A DNA stretch of 49,684 nucleotides from Bacteroidota bacterium. Its GTDB lineage: Bacteria; Bacteroidota; Ignavibacteria; UBA10030; BY39. Positions 33,737 to 43,116 of this stretch are shown here, in pieces. Made by a program: the position numbers and the translations under genes. Position 1 is the first letter of the stretch. Every line of letters starts with the position of its first letter. The stretch is from contig JAUXOG010000121.1 in NCBI GenBank assembly GCA_030682385.1, forward strand, positions 1 to 49,684, read 5' to 3'. A model generated the notes under the pieces. It did no database searches. It was not told the origin of the DNA and was given only the letters and a program-made list of their open reading frames with translations.

Positions 33737-35128
33737 CTATCTTGCTTTCTTAATTTGATTGTACCAATTTTCATCTTGTAATTCGTTCCGATGATTCGAG
33801 TGACCAAGGCGGTAATCTCCCTGACCGGCGCGATCGATAAAAATAAAAATTACACCATTTTGAATTGAATTGTAATTCCATATCTCATAAGGTTCAGCGT
33901 CATAAGAACTCGGATAACGTTCTATATCATCTGGCGGTCCATAAACAATATAAACTCTGCCGCGGTCTGTTTTCCAACCTTTCTTGAATGAGGCTGAATA
34001 AGTTTGCTTAACATATTCCACACGCTGCATATATTCCTCCTTGAATTCATTTATCGTAGTAGAAGGATCGATATCGCGACGCTTCCAAAAATCATACAAG
34101 AACTTTCTCTTTGCATCTAATTCGGTCAGTTTTCCAAATTGTTTTTTCTCGGCATCGGTTATAATATATGAAAGCAATTCGTATTCTTCCTGAACATCGC
34201 TGCCGAACATCAAAGCATATTCGCTGCTGACCATCCCACCGGAAGATAATGTACGCAGCGAATCGATCTGACCGGGTTTATAAATAAAAAATCGCTTCAT
34301 CGAAACTGCTGCTGTTCGTCTAACCGTATCGCTAATCGAAATTTTAAGAGTGTAAGTTCCGCCTTTAAGTGATGTAGTATTGATTGTGCCAATTTCGACA
34401 CTGGAATTGTTAACACGCTTCTTGTTTTTCTCATGTGTTATTATTTCCTTGCCGGTTGCATCTAATACTGATGTTTTCAGCATGTATTCTTCGGATGATT
34501 CTTTCTGAAGAAGATTGTAACCTTCAAGATAATAATATAAAATTGGTAAACCGGGACCGAAAAGGAGACTCGCATTCGGAATTACCTCTAAAGTATTTTT
34601 ATAAAATATGTTGTTCTCATCTTTTGGTATTTGTTTAATTGACGAACAGATTTCGATATCGCTAATTGCTTCTCGATCAGTGGGGAAAAGAGAAATATTT
34701 ATCGGGAACCGTAAACTATCAACCCGATCTTTGTTATTGATATCGATTGCAATAATTTTAAAATCATACTCACCCGATTTCAAAAAATATTTTCTCACAC
34801 CAACGAGAGTTTTACCAATCGTTACTATAGCTGAATCGGTTGCGGTACTTGGAACAGTCCAGTTGTCTTTTTCAAGAACATTTTCGCCTTGCTTTATTTC
34901 CACAGATATATTTATACCACCGCTAAACATCCCGTCGTTGGATATATATGAGAGCTCATCTGTACGGAAACTATAATAAGTTTCCAGAAGTACATTTGAT
35001 TCGTCACCAAAAAAACGAGTTAAATCCACATTCAATTGTAAATTATGTTTTGGTGAAATTATTTGACCAAATAAATTTATAGCTATCAGGAAGGATAGGG
35101 ATATGATAATTATGAGTTTGAATTTCAT
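33737..35128 (-). CDS. GWxTD domain-containing exported protein
   Basis: A 463-residue protein with a signal peptide (about 1-21, NLFGQ). A central beta-rich region is followed by the C-terminal GWxTD domain: FKKGWKTDRGRVYIVYGPPDDIERYPS, then YEIWNYNSIQNGVIFIFIDR. This domain is a hallmark of Bacteroidota/Chlorobiota and Acidobacteriota secreted proteins; its biochemical function is unknown. It starts the group containing the acyltransferase and GT9, so an envelope role is likely. Confidence 0.9.
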   Translation of the reverse strand: MKFKLIIIISLSFLIAINLFGQIISPKHNLQLNVDLTRFFGDESNVLLETYYSFRTDELSYISNDGMFSGGINISVEIKQGENVLEKDNWTVPSTATDSAIVTIGKTLVGVRKYFLKSGEYDFKIIAIDINNKDRVDSLRFPINISLFPTDREAISDIEICSSIKQIPKDENNIFYKNTLEVIPNASLLFGPGLPILYYYLEGYNLLQKESSEEYMLKTSVLDATGKEIITHEKNKKRVNNSSVEIGTINTTSLKGGTYTLKISISDTVRRTAAVSMKRFFIYKPGQIDSLRTLSSGGMVSSEYALMFGSDVQEEYELLSYIITDAEKKQFGKLTELDAKRKFLYDFWKRRDIDPSTTINEFKEEYMQRVEYVKQTYSASFKKGWKTDRGRVYIVYGPPDDIERYPSSYDAEPYEIWNYNSIQNGVIFIFIDRAGQGDYRLGHSNHRNELQDENWYNQIKKAR

Positions 35129-35186
35129 TTTTTTTCTTTCAATTTTTCAAAATTAATATAAACTAATCATAAAACTTTTGCAAACA

Positions 35187-35600
35187 CTATTCGCCCATTG
35201 CTTTGACAATTACCCGTTTTCGACGTTGCCCATCGAATTCGGCGTAATATATCTGCTGCCAGGGGCCAAAATCGAAACGACCATTCGTAACAGGAACGAT
35301 TACCTCGTGATGAATCAGCAAACTTTTCAGATGTGCATCGCCGTTGGTTTCGCCTGTTCGATGGTGCCGGTATTCGGGATTGAACGGCGCCAATTTTTCA
35401 AGCCACTCATCGATATCTTGAATCAAACCCGACTCCGCGTCGTTGATATACACACCAGCCGTAATGTGCATCGCCGATATCAATATCATTCCTTCTTTAA
35501 TTCCGCTGCGCTGTAAAATTTCTTCAACATCGTTTGTTATGTTGATATAATCTCTGTGTTTTTTTGTGTTCATCCAAAGGTATTCAGTGTGAAATTTCAT
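35187..35600 (-). CDS. YjbQ/UPF0047 family protein
   Basis: A 137-residue protein with the compact UPF0047 fold: [60 protein letters not shown] (parts). Conserved His and Glu residues are present. Some members have weak thiamine-phosphate synthase activity in vitro; the physiological role is unsettled. It lies 13 nt after the GH57 gene in one transcript. Confidence 0.9.
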   Translation of the reverse strand: MKFHTEYLWMNTKKHRDYINITNDVEEILQRSGIKEGMILISAMHITAGVYINDAESGLIQDIDEWLEKLAPFNPEYRHHRTGETNGDAHLKSLLIHHEVIVPVTNGRFDFGPWQQIYYAEFDGQRRKRVIVKAMGE

Positions 35601-35613
35601 TTAATCATTTCCT

Positions 35614-37779
35614 TTATAATTTACCAAATAAATCTTTAACAATGTGTTTGTTTCCATTATCTGCAGTAATGATAGCGGTGCGATTATGCGCTGGAAATTC
35701 TTCAGAGCTGCTCCACACACCCGGTTTGCCGCTATTTGTATATTTATAAGAAATTTCTTTCCCTTCAGGTAGTTGAACTTCCAATGCCCAAATACCGTCG
35801 TTTGCTTTTATATCGCCGTGTGTAGCATCGTCGTACATTCTCACTGAGTTGGGGTTCCAATCGCCTAATTCCTCCACGTTCCCTGCAATATAAATCGAAT
35901 CTTTGACATTAATTTTGCGTGCATCGCACAAAAAAATAACCCGAACCATTTTCCTACCTGAATGCATGGTTTTTATTTTTGTTACAGGACGCTTTGTGAT
36001 GGTTGTTGTTTCCTGCATCTTAGGGAAATTGGGTAACTGTAATTTATATCCGGCTTTATTTGCATTTGTATAAACTCTTTCGATTCGTTGCAAAAATAAT
36101 TCATCAAAAGGTTTTTTATTCGATGGCGATTCTTGATTCTCACCTGCCCACCAGAACCAATCTGAACCTTCGGCGGCGTACATTTCGTGCCAAGCTTGTT
36201 TAGCATACCATAATTTCGTTTTAGGTTTTAATTTTTGGGTATTACCGTGAGGCACTTCATGTTTCTCTAAATCCGAGCGGGCTTGCAACAGCAATTCCCA
36301 TTCTTGATTTTTTTCTTTATTCCCTATCCATTTACTGAAATCGCCGTGAATCCAGGAACCCGCCGCAAGACGCGACAACTTTGGTAAACCTTCAATAGGA
36401 TGCATAGGAATATTTCGCTTCGGATTACCGTAAATTAATTCAGCAGGTGTTACAGTAACAATCTGTCGTGTATGGAATAATTTTTCTAATTTACGGTAAA
36501 GGGCATTCAAAAATTCTCTCCCCTCATAATCGCGGTGAAACCATTCCCAAGCATTCTCCCCGTCCATAATCACAGTTAAAATTCGTTCACGTTTTTTTTC
36601 GCGGTGCGCTTGGGCAAGCACATATTTGATAAAATCATCAGCCGCTTCTTCGCCATCTAAATACTGATATTTAAAACTTACCCTGTCCGATAATTCAGTA
36701 TCCCTGAAAAATATCGCTCCGTCAGAATCTTTATATCTATATGGTGTGCAGTGCGATAAGTTTTCGTGCGAAGATTTTCGCAAGATTTGCATATCAGTAG
36801 CAACCCACTTAATGCCACAACTTAAAAATATTTCGAGGGCTTTTTCGCTGACTGAACCTTCCGAGGGCCAAAGTCCTAATGGAGGTGCTCCAAATTTATC
36901 TTCATAAAACTTGATTGCCTGTTTAACCTGTTCGTTTGCATCATCAGGATAAGAAAATTTTTTGGGAAATTGATGATGAGGCATACAAACTTTACCGACA
37001 TCTGAGTTGTAAATCAAAGGAATAATCGGGTGGTTGAACGGTGTAGTAATTAGTTCGATCTGCCCGGTATTAGTTTTTAAGTCGTACGCTAATTTTTTAT
37101 GGATTGGAATTATGTTCGACATCAATTTGTAAGTTACTACTGCTAACCGTTGGCAATCGGCTTCGGTTACAGGTTTGCGTAAGTAGTATTTATGGTCAGC
37201 TTTACGTTCAACTATATCGCTAATATCGATTATCGTTCCATCTGTTAATTTCAAAGGTGCTTCAAGAATATCAAGATCAAAGTTCGCAAGCGAAAACCAG
37301 AATTTGAGTTCCCGAAGCTTTTTGCGATTGTTAATTTCGAAATTATTTTTCAGCGCTTGTGTAAATTCGGAATGAAGTAAATCGAATTCAGGAAATCTCC
37401 TTCTCACAACTTCGTTAACGCTTAATGCACTCCATGCAGTTTTATATAAGTTGTTGATATCTTTCTTAGTAAATTTCTCTGCCGGTTTAATCAATAAATC
37501 GAAAAGAACATCGGTCTTTAAATTGATATTTGGTTTTAGCCGACGAAGATAGTATTCTTCAATCTGGCTTAAGAGTGACGGGGTTAGATTTATCGTGCAA
37601 TGAACATTAGGATATTTTTGCAGCATCGCAGGCATGCGATAATAATCTTTAGTAGAATGTGTTCGAACCCAAGGAGCGGCTAATTGATCTTTTTCGTAAT
37701 CAATATATATCGGTTGATGCTGATGATAGATTAGAACAAGATAAATTGTTTCGCCGCGATGTTGATAAATGTCGCTCAT
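35614..37779 (-). CDS. Glycoside hydrolase family 57 protein with C-terminal starch-binding-like domain
   Basis: A 721-residue cytoplasmic enzyme. GH57 motifs: HQHQPIY near 19, GLWPSEGSVSEKAL near 300 (candidate nucleophile Glu), VIMDGENAWEW near 407 (Asp/Glu), and SWIHGDFSKWIGNK near 470. It belongs to the alpha-amylase/4-alpha-glucanotransferase kind. The last ~110 residues form a CBM20/E-set-like domain (VKDSIYIAGNVEELGDWNP, GKEISYKYTNSG). It probably breaks or rearranges glycogen-type glucans. A stand-alone receiver gene precedes it by 5 nt. Confidence 0.88.
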   Translation of the reverse strand: MSDIYQHRGETIYLVLIYHQHQPIYIDYEKDQLAAPWVRTHSTKDYYRMPAMLQKYPNVHCTINLTPSLLSQIEEYYLRRLKPNINLKTDVLFDLLIKPAEKFTKKDINNLYKTAWSALSVNEVVRRRFPEFDLLHSEFTQALKNNFEINNRKKLRELKFWFSLANFDLDILEAPLKLTDGTIIDISDIVERKADHKYYLRKPVTEADCQRLAVVTYKLMSNIIPIHKKLAYDLKTNTGQIELITTPFNHPIIPLIYNSDVGKVCMPHHQFPKKFSYPDDANEQVKQAIKFYEDKFGAPPLGLWPSEGSVSEKALEIFLSCGIKWVATDMQILRKSSHENLSHCTPYRYKDSDGAIFFRDTELSDRVSFKYQYLDGEEAADDFIKYVLAQAHREKKRERILTVIMDGENAWEWFHRDYEGREFLNALYRKLEKLFHTRQIVTVTPAELIYGNPKRNIPMHPIEGLPKLSRLAAGSWIHGDFSKWIGNKEKNQEWELLLQARSDLEKHEVPHGNTQKLKPKTKLWYAKQAWHEMYAAEGSDWFWWAGENQESPSNKKPFDELFLQRIERVYTNANKAGYKLQLPNFPKMQETTTITKRPVTKIKTMHSGRKMVRVIFLCDARKINVKDSIYIAGNVEELGDWNPNSVRMYDDATHGDIKANDGIWALEVQLPEGKEISYKYTNSGKPGVWSSSEEFPAHNRTAIITADNGNKHIVKDLFGKL

Positions 37780-37784
37780 TGATT

Positions 37785-38168
37785 TTAATCGGTATCTAAG
37801 ATTTTGCGGATAGTTTGGAAAAGATTTTCAGGCAAATACGGTTTCGCAATAAACTCTTTAACGCCTTTAGATTTCAATTCAGAAGCTAAAGTTAAATCGC
37901 TAAATCCGCTTGAAGCAATGAATTTAATTTTCGGATCGTAAATAATTAGTTTTTCAAACAACTCAACCCCCCCAAGCTTCGGAAGTCCTAAATCGCTTAA
38001 CACAAGATTAATCGGTGGTTGGTGCGATTTGTATAGACTTTCGGCTTCCTCACCATCGTTTGCAACAACGGTCTTGTATCCAACACCGCACAAGATTACT
38101 TCGAGCAGGGAAGAAATTTCCCAGTCATCTTCAACTATTAAAATCCATTCACCTTTTCCTGTTTCCAT
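37785..38168 (-). CDS. Stand-alone response regulator receiver protein
   Basis: A 127-residue CheY-like domain: acidic pair in VEDDWE near 13, phospho-acceptor Asp in LVLSDLGLPKLGG near 59, the conserved Ser in FIASSGF, and Lys in FIAKPYLP near 108. There is no output domain, so it works through protein contacts. It lies between nadD and the GH57 gene with gaps of 2-5 nt; no histidine kinase is nearby. Confidence 0.9.
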   Translation of the reverse strand: METGKGEWILIVEDDWEISSLLEVILCGVGYKTVVANDGEEAESLYKSHQPPINLVLSDLGLPKLGGVELFEKLIIYDPKIKFIASSGFSDLTLASELKSKGVKEFIAKPYLPENLFQTIRKILDTD

Positions 38169-38170
38169 AA

Positions 38171-38749
38171 CTATAGCTTGTACAAGCCTTTCCTGATAAT
38201 ATATTTTTCGACTTCTTCGTTTACAAGATATCGAATTGAACGTTCCATTTTTACACGCCGGCGAATATCGCTTGATGATATATCTAAATTCGGAACTTTA
38301 ATAAAATTAGCATAACGGCTGAATTCGTTTTTAATTACACGATCGTAGCCGGGCCTATTCATCACTATTAACTCTACTTGTGAGATAATTTCGTTGGGTA
38401 ATTTCCACTGTGGAAAATCAATTAGATTATCCATTCCGATTATAAAATATATTTGCGATCGTGGAAAGGATAAGCTCATTGAATGAATAGTATCAATGGA
38501 ATATGATTTCCCTTCTCGCTTTATTTCAATATCGGAGACTGAAAAATATTTATTATTATTTACAGAAAGTTCAACCATCTCGAACCGTTGCCTTGGCAGG
38601 GCAATTTGTAAATTAAATTTGTGAGGTGGCGAATATGATGGTACAAAAAACAGCCGGTCTAATTTTAACTGTTCTCGTACACTTTCAGCAACGATTAAAT
38701 GTCCTAAATGCGGCGGGTTAAATGTACCGCCGAAGATCCCAAGCTTCAT
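38171..38749 (-). CDS. nadD: Nicotinate-nucleotide adenylyltransferase
   Basis: An enzyme of NAD synthesis that joins nicotinate mononucleotide and ATP. Motifs: GIFGGTFNPPHLGHL at the N-terminus (HxGH nucleotidyltransferase signature), FVPSYSPPHK, FIIGMDNLIDFPQW, and SSDIRRRVK near the end. A longer frame starts at 38782, but the ATG at 38749 (MKLGIFGG) matches the family's N-terminus; it overlaps the upstream gene by 32 nt. Confidence 0.93.
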   Translation of the reverse strand: MKLGIFGGTFNPPHLGHLIVAESVREQLKLDRLFFVPSYSPPHKFNLQIALPRQRFEMVELSVNNNKYFSVSDIEIKREGKSYSIDTIHSMSLSFPRSQIYFIIGMDNLIDFPQWKLPNEIISQVELIVMNRPGYDRVIKNEFSRYANFIKVPNLDISSSDIRRRVKMERSIRYLVNEEVEKYIIRKGLYKL

Positions 38750-39458
38750 CTTTTGGTTTCCAATTGCGTAATTTTTTATCAAGATATTTAAACATCAGAA
38801 GTGTTTTTTTGGGGTAATGAACTTCGTTAGTCATCTGTGTTTGTATATCATTTTTTAATGTTTGTAAATCATATCCATTTACGATAGTAGGAAGATTTTG
38901 AGTAGTGAATATAACAAGTTTATCCTCGCATGCTTTTTTAATTAGATAATCCATATTGATAAATTGTTCTTCAGTTACGTCATCGAACCAACTAGAATGA
39001 TTATTCTTCATAGCTACTAAATTGCAATTCCCACTATTAGTTGCCGAGCAAACTATGCAATCGTCCTCGTAATTCAACTGAGAGAATACCCGCTTGATGA
39101 AATCGTCTTTGAACAACGGGTAATTGTCGAAATAAGCAACCACCTTGTTGTATCCCTCGTTAAAAACAGTCGCAATTGAGAAAGCCACTCGACGGTTGTA
39201 ATTTTTCTCGGCGGTATAAAGCACGTTTACCCGGTTATGAAAGGCAAAAAGAAAATCGTCCTGAAGTTCAGTTTTACTGGTAACAAGAAATACATCCACT
39301 TGCAGTAATTGGGTTAGAATTTCTAACAGATCGCTGAGCATCGCCGAAAAAAGCAAATCGATGTCTTCCCAAGAGATCGCAGTGTAAGGTACTTTTGGAT
39401 TGCCGCGAGATAGCCTTACATTTTGTGTGAATAATATTATGGCTTTTGTGTTTCGCAT
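38718..39458 (-). CDS. Unrecognised protein, weakly glycosyltransferase-A-like
   Basis: A 246-residue protein I cannot place firmly. It starts TKAIILFTQNVRLSRGNPKVP, and has VDVFLVTS and KVVAYFDNYPLFKDDFIKRVF. The order (beta strand with basic loop, later acidic strand and helix) resembles DUF2064/TIGR04282 nucleotide-sugar-transferase-like proteins, but the usual GGDSP-type motif reads AYFDNYP, so catalytic ability is doubtful. It overlaps nadD by 32 nt at its 3' end and follows the GT4 gene by 52 nt. Confidence 0.55.
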   Translation of the reverse strand: MRNTKAIILFTQNVRLSRGNPKVPYTAISWEDIDLLFSAMLSDLLEILTQLLQVDVFLVTSKTELQDDFLFAFHNRVNVLYTAEKNYNRRVAFSIATVFNEGYNKVVAYFDNYPLFKDDFIKRVFSQLNYEDDCIVCSATNSGNCNLVAMKNNHSSWFDDVTEEQFINMDYLIKKACEDKLVIFTTQNLPTIVNGYDLQTLKNDIQTQMTNEVHYPKKTLLMFKYLDKKLRNWKPKDEAWDLRRYI

Positions 39459-39510
39459 AAATAGATTATTAACAATATAATCAGAAAAAAATTAAAAATA
39501 ATAATGTATC

Positions 39511-40656
39511 CTAATTCATACCTTTGTTCGATAAGGTATTTATATAAATATCTTCAATATCAGAAACCATTTTTTGTGAACTGAAATCCGCAGTTACTTT
39601 CTTGTAAGCGTTAATAGTTAAATTTGTTGCAAACTCTTTGTCATTTAATAAAATATTTATTCCATTTTTTATTGCCTGACTATTTTTAGGAGGTATTAAT
39701 ATGCCTTCTTGATTATGTTCTATGATTTCCATAACACCGTCCACTGCTGATGCAACAATAGGGACTCTGCTTACCATTGCTTCTAAAAGTACCAGTGGAA
39801 GACCCTCCCACAAGGAAGGAAGAACAAATAAATCAAACAAAGTCATAATCTTTGGAATATCAGTTCTGGCACCAGCGAATATTACATTATCTCTAATATG
39901 TAACGAACTCACTTGCCGTTCCAAGTTTGCCCGCAGCTCACCTTCACCGACAATTAGGAAACACATCGATTTATTTTCTTCGATAAGATGTTTGGCTGCA
40001 TCGATTAAATATTCATATCCTTTTTGCTCATGCAGTCTGCCAATGGTACCGACCACAGTTGCATCGGCTGGAATATTTAGCAGTTCACGCCCTTCTCTCC
40101 AGATTGCTTTTCTCTCAAAATATTTTATATCTATGCCGTTTCTTACCACACCAGAGGCATCTGCATTCATTACCTTAGATTTGAGCCCTTTTTTTAGGTC
40201 TGCTTCAGCTACGCAAATCGTGTAGTCCGTAAATATTTTCAAATAACGGTCTATCATTTTGAAAATCCATTTCTTCATATTCATGGGCTTCGTTAAATAA
40301 TGAATCCCGTGGAAGGTATGTACTACAGCGGGAACTTTATAAAATTTCGAAGCAACACGCCCCCAAAATCCGGGCGTTCCGCCATGCGTATGTAATACAT
40401 CCGGCTTTACGTTTTTCAACAGCTCAATCATTTTGAGAAGAGTCAGCGGATTAAAATGATTCTTTAATATTATGGAAACGGTTTGAATGTTTATTTTATG
40501 GAGCTCATCGACTAAATATCCTTTTGGCTCACAAGCAACTATAACATCAAATTTATTTTTATCGATTCCTCCTGCCAATAAAAGAACATGATTTTGTCCA
40601 CCGCCGATAGCAGCTTCGTCGATTAAGAGTAAAACTTTTATCCGCTTATCTGGCAT
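39511..40656 (-). CDS. Glycosyltransferase family 4
   Basis: A 381-residue GT-B enzyme: N-terminal domain with LLIDEAAIGGGQNHVLLLAGG and DVLHTHGGTPGFWGRVAS, C-terminal nucleotide-sugar domain with VGTIGRLHEQKGYEYLIDA near 208 and LFVLPSLWEGLPLVLLEAMVSRVPIVA near 288. It transfers a sugar onto a growing polysaccharide. It lies 1 nt from the GT2 gene upstream as part of the polysaccharide cluster. Confidence 0.93.
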   Translation of the reverse strand: MPDKRIKVLLLIDEAAIGGGQNHVLLLAGGIDKNKFDVIVACEPKGYLVDELHKINIQTVSIILKNHFNPLTLLKMIELLKNVKPDVLHTHGGTPGFWGRVASKFYKVPAVVHTFHGIHYLTKPMNMKKWIFKMIDRYLKIFTDYTICVAEADLKKGLKSKVMNADASGVVRNGIDIKYFERKAIWREGRELLNIPADATVVGTIGRLHEQKGYEYLIDAAKHLIEENKSMCFLIVGEGELRANLERQVSSLHIRDNVIFAGARTDIPKIMTLFDLFVLPSLWEGLPLVLLEAMVSRVPIVASAVDGVMEIIEHNQEGILIPPKNSQAIKNGINILLNDKEFATNLTINAYKKVTADFSSQKMVSDIEDIYINTLSNKGMN

Positions 40657-40657
40657 T

Positions 40658-41464
40658 TTATTTTTTCCTAAAACTATTTTGGTATAAATTCAAAATAAAA
40701 TTTTCAATTTTGTTTCTGTGTTTAAGGTAATAATACCTCTGACTCTCCCTGTATATCCTTCTAAGTTTTTCTGCTTGTGCGATATTTGAGCTTTGACCAA
40801 GAAGATGCACTATTCGAACATCCGGGAAGTACACAACATTGTATCCTAGGTCTCTAACCCTCTTACATAAATCTTTATCTTCGAAATACATGAAATATTT
40901 TTCATCAAAACCACCGATTTCGTTAAACACTTTGCGCTTGATAAATAGAGATGCTCCTGTAATCCAATCTACCAGTTTTTCTTTACTAAACTTGTTCTCT
41001 ACACTTTTACGAAGCCATCCTATTCTTCGATAATACTTATAAACAAATTTGTCTTCTAATTCATTCAACACAGTTGGGTATCTGCCGGCTGATAACTGAA
41101 ATGTATGATCCGGGTTTAAAATCTTCGGTCCCAGGGCTCCAATGGTGTCATTTGATAATTTTTGAACAACCTGTGTAATAAAATCATCTTCAACAATTAC
41201 ATCATTATTTAAAAATAATAAAATCTCTCCGCGAGCTATCTTTGCTGCTAAATTATTTGCTGCTCCGAATCCGATATTTGCTTCATTCTCAATCACTTGA
41301 ATCCAGTCGTATTCCTTTTTCAGTTCAGCAACCGTATTATCCGTCGAAGCGTTGTCAACGACTATGACCTCATTATTTTTGATATCTACGTTTTTCTTTA
41401 AACTATTTAATAGCTGTCGCGTTAACGAAAGTCCGTTATACGTTAAGATAATGATTGATACCAT
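40658..41464 (-). CDS. Glycosyltransferase family 2 (rhamnosyltransferase-like)
   Basis: A 268-residue GT-A enzyme: VSIIILTYNGLSLTRQLLNSL at the start, VVDNASTDNTV near 36, the DxD-type LLFLNNDVIVEDDF near 82, and later GFDEKYFMYFEDKDLCKRVRDLGYNV near 190. The last motif is typical of rhamnosyltransferase-like GT2 proteins. It is 1 nt from the next GT2 gene, in one transcript. Confidence 0.92.
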   Translation of the reverse strand: MVSIIILTYNGLSLTRQLLNSLKKNVDIKNNEVIVVDNASTDNTVAELKKEYDWIQVIENEANIGFGAANNLAAKIARGEILLFLNNDVIVEDDFITQVVQKLSNDTIGALGPKILNPDHTFQLSAGRYPTVLNELEDKFVYKYYRRIGWLRKSVENKFSKEKLVDWITGASLFIKRKVFNEIGGFDEKYFMYFEDKDLCKRVRDLGYNVVYFPDVRIVHLLGQSSNIAQAEKLRRIYRESQRYYYLKHRNKIENFILNLYQNSFRKK

Positions 41465-41465
41465 A

Positions 41466-42434
41466 TTAATCTATTCTCCAGAATGACGCCGCAATTTTTA
41501 CGGACCTAAAACAAAATTGTAGCACGTACTTTACTTCTTGGGTCGGTGTAATTATTGAACGAATCAACCAGTACACAGTTCTGGGAATAAAACCTACAAG
41601 CATCAGTAATTTGTAATATACAACTGACCACTTACCAAAATTCTTTTTAAAATAATAAAACACATTCGAATATAATTCCAGAAATAATTCGAATTGCGAG
41701 TTCATCATTTTAGTTGTTTTACTATGGTGATGAATCACTTGTGCTTCTGGATAAAATACGATTTCCCATCCCTTCTGTCTTATTCTATATGACAAATCTA
41801 AATCGTTATAATTAATCGATAAATTTTCATCAAACAATCCTACATCGATAATCGCTTCTCTTCTTATAAGAATAGCTGCTGCCATTACGTGGTCAACATT
41901 TTTAATAGTGCGATGGTCGAAGTATGTCATCTCGCTTTTAGCAAATATTTTCGATTTCGGGAAAATGCGATCCAAAATTAACATATCACAAAAATGTGTC
42001 CACAGAGTAATGAAACCACGACACGAGGGTTGAATACTGCCGTCAGGATAAATGAGTTGGGGGGCACAAACACCTACATCGGAGTGAATTTCCATATATT
42101 TTATTAATAAATCCAATGTATCCGGAGAGATTGTTGCATCGCTATTCAGTAAAAAATAATATCGCCCTTTGGCAATTTTCATCGCCATATTGTTTGGCTT
42201 GGCAAACCTCTCATTCTTAGTGTTTACGAGAAGTTTAACTTCAGGAAATTCTTCCCGAACCATATCAACACTACCATCCGTCGAAGCGTTATCAACAACT
42301 ATAATTTCTTTTGTTAGCGTACAATTTACAACCGATCTTAACGACTCGCGGAGCAGCTCTCGTGTATTATAATTGATAATGATAACTGAAACATCAATAA
42401 CTGAGTTATTAATTTTATTATCCTCCGGGTTCAT
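41466..42434 (-). CDS. Glycosyltransferase family 2
   Basis: A 322-residue GT-A enzyme with VSVIIINYNTRELLRESL, VVDNASTDGSVDM, the YFLLNSDATISPDTL acidic motif and LFDENLSINYNDLDLSYRIRQKGW. A hydrophobic C-terminus (about 270-300) suggests membrane contact. Its start overlaps the methyltransferase stop by 4 nt (ATGA). It belongs to the same sugar-assembly operon. Confidence 0.92.
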   Translation of the reverse strand: MNPEDNKINNSVIDVSVIIINYNTRELLRESLRSVVNCTLTKEIIVVDNASTDGSVDMVREEFPEVKLLVNTKNERFAKPNNMAMKIAKGRYYFLLNSDATISPDTLDLLIKYMEIHSDVGVCAPQLIYPDGSIQPSCRGFITLWTHFCDMLILDRIFPKSKIFAKSEMTYFDHRTIKNVDHVMAAAILIRREAIIDVGLFDENLSINYNDLDLSYRIRQKGWEIVFYPEAQVIHHHSKTTKMMNSQFELFLELYSNVFYYFKKNFGKWSVVYYKLLMLVGFIPRTVYWLIRSIITPTQEVKYVLQFCFRSVKIAASFWRID

Positions 42435-43108
42435 ACAGGATTTTTTAAATCGATTACTACATAAATTCTATAATAATACTTCGGCTTAATTATTTTGATT
42501 CTATATAAACCATGTACTATAAATCGCATTATAGATTTATTCATCAATAGATAAGGAACTATAGGATCACCATGTTTAATTTCATAATTTGTGAATAACT
42601 TACTTAGAAGGTTGTTTAATGAATCGGTTGTAAAATAATTTTTATGGTCAAGGTCGAAAAAATGTTCAAAAGTCAAACCACCTGTTTTTAGTTCGTTAAA
42701 ACCTTCGCAGCTTGGTACAGTAAAGATTATATTTTTGCGTGCAACCCGTTGAACATCTTTCAGAACCTCTAATGGGTTTTGAAGGTGTTCTACCACCTCA
42801 AACATAATGACTGTATCAAAAGATTTATCAGGGAAAGGTAATTTGTCGTCGATCAAAAATACTTCAAGTTTTTTCTTTGTCGCAATTTCTAAATAAGCAG
42901 GATTTACATCAACACCTACGCAATCATAACCAAGTTTTTGCAATGCGGTCATATAATTGCCTGTAGCACAGCCAAAATCCAGCACACGCTTGCCACAAAA
43001 TTGTTTACATAAATCGATGAATTTTTGATAATAAAAATCCTCCGATACCTTAAGATAGTAATCCGGGGTGTTGCGAAATAGGGTTTGTTTTATCTCTTCA
43101 CCGATCAT
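42431..43108 (-). CDS. SAM-dependent methyltransferase of the polysaccharide cluster
   Basis: A 225-residue class I methyltransferase: RVLDFGCATGNYMTALQ near 40, VGVDVNPAYLEIA, and FDTVIMFEVVEHLQNPLEVL near 100. The C-terminal part continues past the core with a positively charged helix. Position between the flippase and GT2 genes suggests methylation of a sugar or lipid-linked glycan, which is inference from context. Confidence 0.88.
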   Translation of the reverse strand: MIGEEIKQTLFRNTPDYYLKVSEDFYYQKFIDLCKQFCGKRVLDFGCATGNYMTALQKLGYDCVGVDVNPAYLEIATKKKLEVFLIDDKLPFPDKSFDTVIMFEVVEHLQNPLEVLKDVQRVARKNIIFTVPSCEGFNELKTGGLTFEHFFDLDHKNYFTTDSLNNLLSKLFTNYEIKHGDPIVPYLLMNKSIMRFIVHGLYRIKIIKPKYYYRIYVVIDLKNPV

Positions 43109-43116
43109 AATTATAA

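Noticed and set aside
39722-40225. Plus-strand open frame of 167 codons
   Set aside because: It is antisense to the GT4 gene, Ser/Ile-rich without motifs, and is a shadow.
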